A model generated the notes under the pieces. It made no database searches. It saw nothing but the letters and a program-made list of their open reading frames with translations, and was not told the origin of the DNA. Position numbers and translations under genes: made by a program. 64,000 nt of DNA from assembly GCF_002135235.1 (NCBI RefSeq), contig NZ_NEGB01000001.1, forward strand, positions 372,001 through 436,000, given 5' to 3'. The DNA is from Acinetobacter silvestris. Its GTDB lineage: Bacteria > Pseudomonadota > Gammaproteobacteria > Pseudomonadales > Moraxellaceae. This document shows positions 61,863-64,000 of the stretch, one piece after another. Numbering within the stretch: position 1 is the first letter of the stretch; the number at the start of each line of letters is the position of its first letter.

Positions 61863-61891
61863 ATAATACAAACTAAACACCCATTCTTCAA
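61863..61891 (-). promoter_or_regulatory. Promoter of the tRNA-Ser/Arg/Arg unit
   Basis: TTGAAG and TATTAT are separated by 17 bases on the minus strand, ending 13 bases before the tRNA-Ser 5' end. Confidence 0.6.
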
Positions 61892-62107
61892 GTCACATTT
61901 GCAAAAAATCTGCTTTTTTTAATCAATCATCTATTTTTTAAACGATTTTCGGCTTTTCTCAATGTTTTTGTACATAAAACTATGCTGCACGCCCCTGCTT
62001 AACTCTAAAATTCGAACAGAAAACACAATATTGCAATCATTTACGTGCAGTCTCACTCTGCATGACTTATGCTAAACATAATCTTCTGACATGAAGCCAA
62101 AGACATT

Positions 62108-64000
62108 ATGAAAAATTGGATCGATCCTGAAGCCAAAGCGGAAGCTGAACGTTACGATAATCCTATTCCGAGTCGTACTCTTATTTTAGAGACGATCGAA
62201 CAACAGAAAACACCACTCTCTCATACAGACTTGGTGGAACACTTTAATATTGCAGATGAAAGAAGTATAGAAGCACTCAGTCATCGTTTAAGTGCCATGG
62301 TCCGTGATGGTCAGCTGATGAAAGATGGATTCAAATTCCAGCTGATGGCAGACCAACCCACTGTAGATGCAACTGTATATGTCAACAACAAAGGTTTTGG
62401 TGTTGCCAGTTTAGATGGCAAAAAAGATGAAATGTTATTACCTGAACGTGAATTACGCCAAGTTTTTCATGGTGATCGCATTAAGGTCTGCCAAACTTCA
62501 GTGGATCGCAAAGGTAAAGCTTGGGGCTATATTAACGAGATTACACAACGTCGGGTCAAACAACTGATCGGTAAACTTGCAATTCATGACGGTGAATATT
62601 TTATTCAACCGAGTCATCCCAATGCACACCAACCGATTACTTTAGAAAAAGAACTGATCGAACATGCCAAAGCCAATATAGGCGATGCATTGCGTGTTGA
62701 AATTGATGACTATCCGACGCGTGAAGAGTTTGCGACAGGTCATATTATTCAATCCATGGCGGACAAAGCAGATACCGAAATCATTATTCCACAAACGATT
62801 TTGGAATTTGGCTTACCGTATGAATTCCCTGAAGAAGTGCTTAAAGAAGCAGAAAGTTTTAAAGAACCGAATGCAAAAGACCGTGAAGGTCGTATCGATC
62901 TGCGTGATTTAGCCCTCGTTACCATTGATGGCGAAGATGCACGTGACTTTGACGATGCTGTATATGCAGAAAAACGTGCCGGTGGTGGCTATCGTGTGGT
63001 CGTCGCTATTGCCGACGTTAGCCATTATGTTCGCGTTGGCAAACCTCTAGATGATGAGGCTCAAGAACGCGGTACATCAGTATACTTCCCGCACTTTGTA
63101 TTACCCATGTTGCCAGAAGCATTATCTAATGGATTATGCTCTTTAAATCCGCATGTTGATCGTTTATGTATGGTCTGTGATTTGACCTTGTCTCGCGCAG
63201 GAAAAGTAACTGGATTCCAGTTCTATCCTTCCGTGATGCATTCAAAAGCGCGTCTAACCTATACACAAGTGGCGAACTATTTTGAGGGTGATAGTACCGC
63301 TATTCCTGAAGATCGCGATGTGCGTAAATCATTAAATACACTGTTCCAACTTTATCAAACCCTAAAAGGTTTACGTGCCGAACGCCATGCCATGGAATTC
63401 GAAACCGTTGAAACCTATATGACCTTTGATGAATTAGGTGGAATTAAAGAAATTTTGCCACGCACGCGTAATGAAGCACATAAATTAATTGAAGAATGCA
63501 TGTTGTTGGCAAACGTTGCGGCTGCGGAATATTCATTAGAACATGAAATTCCAATGCTCTACCGTGTGCATGAGCCACCCGAATTTGCACGTATTCAAAA
63601 AGTGCGTGAATTTGTGAAATTACTCGGTTTGCCCTTCCCAGAACAGCCAACTCAACAAGATTATCAACGTGTGATTGCTGCGACCAAAGATCGTATTGAT
63701 GCACCGAGTATTCATGCGGTATTGCTACGCTCAATGATGCAGGCCTATTACGGCGCAAATAATGCAGGCCATTTTGGTTTGGCTTATGAAGCCTATACCC
63801 ACTTTACCTCACCAATTCGTCGTTACCCAGACTTGTTATTACATCGCGCAATTAAAGCGCATTTAAAACAAAAGCCTTATCCACTTTCTGGTGCTGCTTT
63901 AGACAATGCTGGTGAGCATTTTTCACAGACTGAACGTCGTGCAGATGAAGCTTCACGCTCTGTCACAACTTGGTTGAAATGCCACTATATGCAACAGCAT
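62108..64000 (+). CDS. rnr: Ribonuclease R (N-terminal part, runs off the window)
   Basis: RNase R is a processive 3'-5' exoribonuclease that degrades structured RNA. The first 631 residues are present without a stop and the end lies outside the window. They include an N-terminal winged-helix region (about 20-80), cold-shock domains (about 85-240) and the RNB catalytic domain with the acidic motif DGEDARDFDDAV (Asp274, Asp280, Asp282 and Asp283, matching the 272/278/280/281 set of E. coli) and HFTSPIRRYPDLLLHRA. The start ATG is at 62108. About 180 C-terminal residues (S1 domain and basic tail) should follow. Confidence 0.96.
   Translation, partial: MKNWIDPEAKAEAERYDNPIPSRTLILETIEQQKTPLSHTDLVEHFNIADERSIEALSHRLSAMVRDGQLMKDGFKFQLMADQPTVDATVYVNNKGFGVASLDGKKDEMLLPERELRQVFHGDRIKVCQTSVDRKGKAWGYINEITQRRVKQLIGKLAIHDGEYFIQPSHPNAHQPITLEKELIEHAKANIGDALRVEIDDYPTREEFATGHIIQSMADKADTEIIIPQTILEFGLPYEFPEEVLKEAESFKEPNAKDREGRIDLRDLALVTIDGEDARDFDDAVYAEKRAGGGYRVVVAIADVSHYVRVGKPLDDEAQERGTSVYFPHFVLPMLPEALSNGLCSLNPHVDRLCMVCDLTLSRAGKVTGFQFYPSVMHSKARLTYTQVANYFEGDSTAIPEDRDVRKSLNTLFQLYQTLKGLRAERHAMEFETVETYMTFDELGGIKEILPRTRNEAHKLIEECMLLANVAAAEYSLEHEIPMLYRVHEPPEFARIQKVREFVKLLGLPFPEQPTQQDYQRVIAATKDRIDAPSIHAVLLRSMMQAYYGANNAGHFGLAYEAYTHFTSPIRRYPDLLLHRAIKAHLKQKPYPLSGAALDNAGEHFSQTERRADEASRSVTTWLKCHYMQQH

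Overview
The window is a stretch of bacterial chromosome that reads as Acinetobacter or a close Moraxellaceae relative. This rests on low overall G+C, a Gram-negative envelope gene set (LptE, TolC-type lipoprotein, TonB, LpxL-family acyltransferase, archaic chaperone-usher pili) and gammaproteobacterial gene clusters in their usual order. No phage, IS element, CRISPR array or rRNA gene was seen. The assignment comes from reading protein sequences and gene order, without any database search.

Layout. 1-7.2 kb (minus strand): end of a YfgM-type protein, hisS, ispG, a RodZ-type membrane protein, pilF, rlmN, ndk, iscX and a PAP2 phosphatase. 7.2-12.8 kb: an AT-rich accessory block with a four-gene archaic chaperone-usher pilus operon (pilin, chaperone, usher, small second subunit) flanked by non-coding DNA. 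12.8-16.2 kb: ilvI-ilvN-ilvC for branched-chain amino acid synthesis. 16.7-26.4 kb (plus strand): a DUF4124 protein, leuS-lptE-holA, and a complete MacA-MacB-outer-membrane-lipoprotein efflux operon. 26.5-35 kb (minus strand): RRM protein, SF1 helicase, glycerate kinase, HdeD-type protein, a secreted or anchored metzincin-like protease, topA and a small membrane protein. 35.6-39 kb: a degenerate PIN-like protein, slyX and uup. 39-46 kb: two acyltransferases of different kinds, DUF2789, mdh, an RNase T2 homologue without catalytic residues, and a Slt-type lytic transglycosylase. 46-49.2 kb: miaB-ybeZ-ybeY (RNA modification and ribosome maturation). 49.3-60.8 kb: TonB-type protein, DUF3108, xpt, tesB, a split-zinc-ribbon/glycine-zipper protein, WrbA-type flavoprotein, YihY, DUF389, a trimethylamine-monooxygenase-like FMO and a FAH-family hydrolase. 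61-62 kb: four tRNA genes (three identical tRNA-Arg(ACG) and one tRNA-Ser(GCT)). The window ends inside rnr.

Most of the window is housekeeping. The parts that repay a second look are the pilus block (an internal terminator after the pilin, an odd number of cysteines in the pilin, no two-domain adhesin, and a repeated GTTACG/CGTAACC element on both sides), three proteins whose fold is recognisable but whose catalytic residues are missing or unusual (RNase T2-like, PIN-like, IlvI), the metzincin-like protease, the Tmm-like monooxygenase, a possible Fur-type site upstream of macABC, and the tRNA-Arg triplication. Several genes start with TTG or GTG, judged from ribosome-binding-site spacing (pilF, ilvI, ybeZ, ybeY with TTG; PAP2, slt, xpt with GTG).
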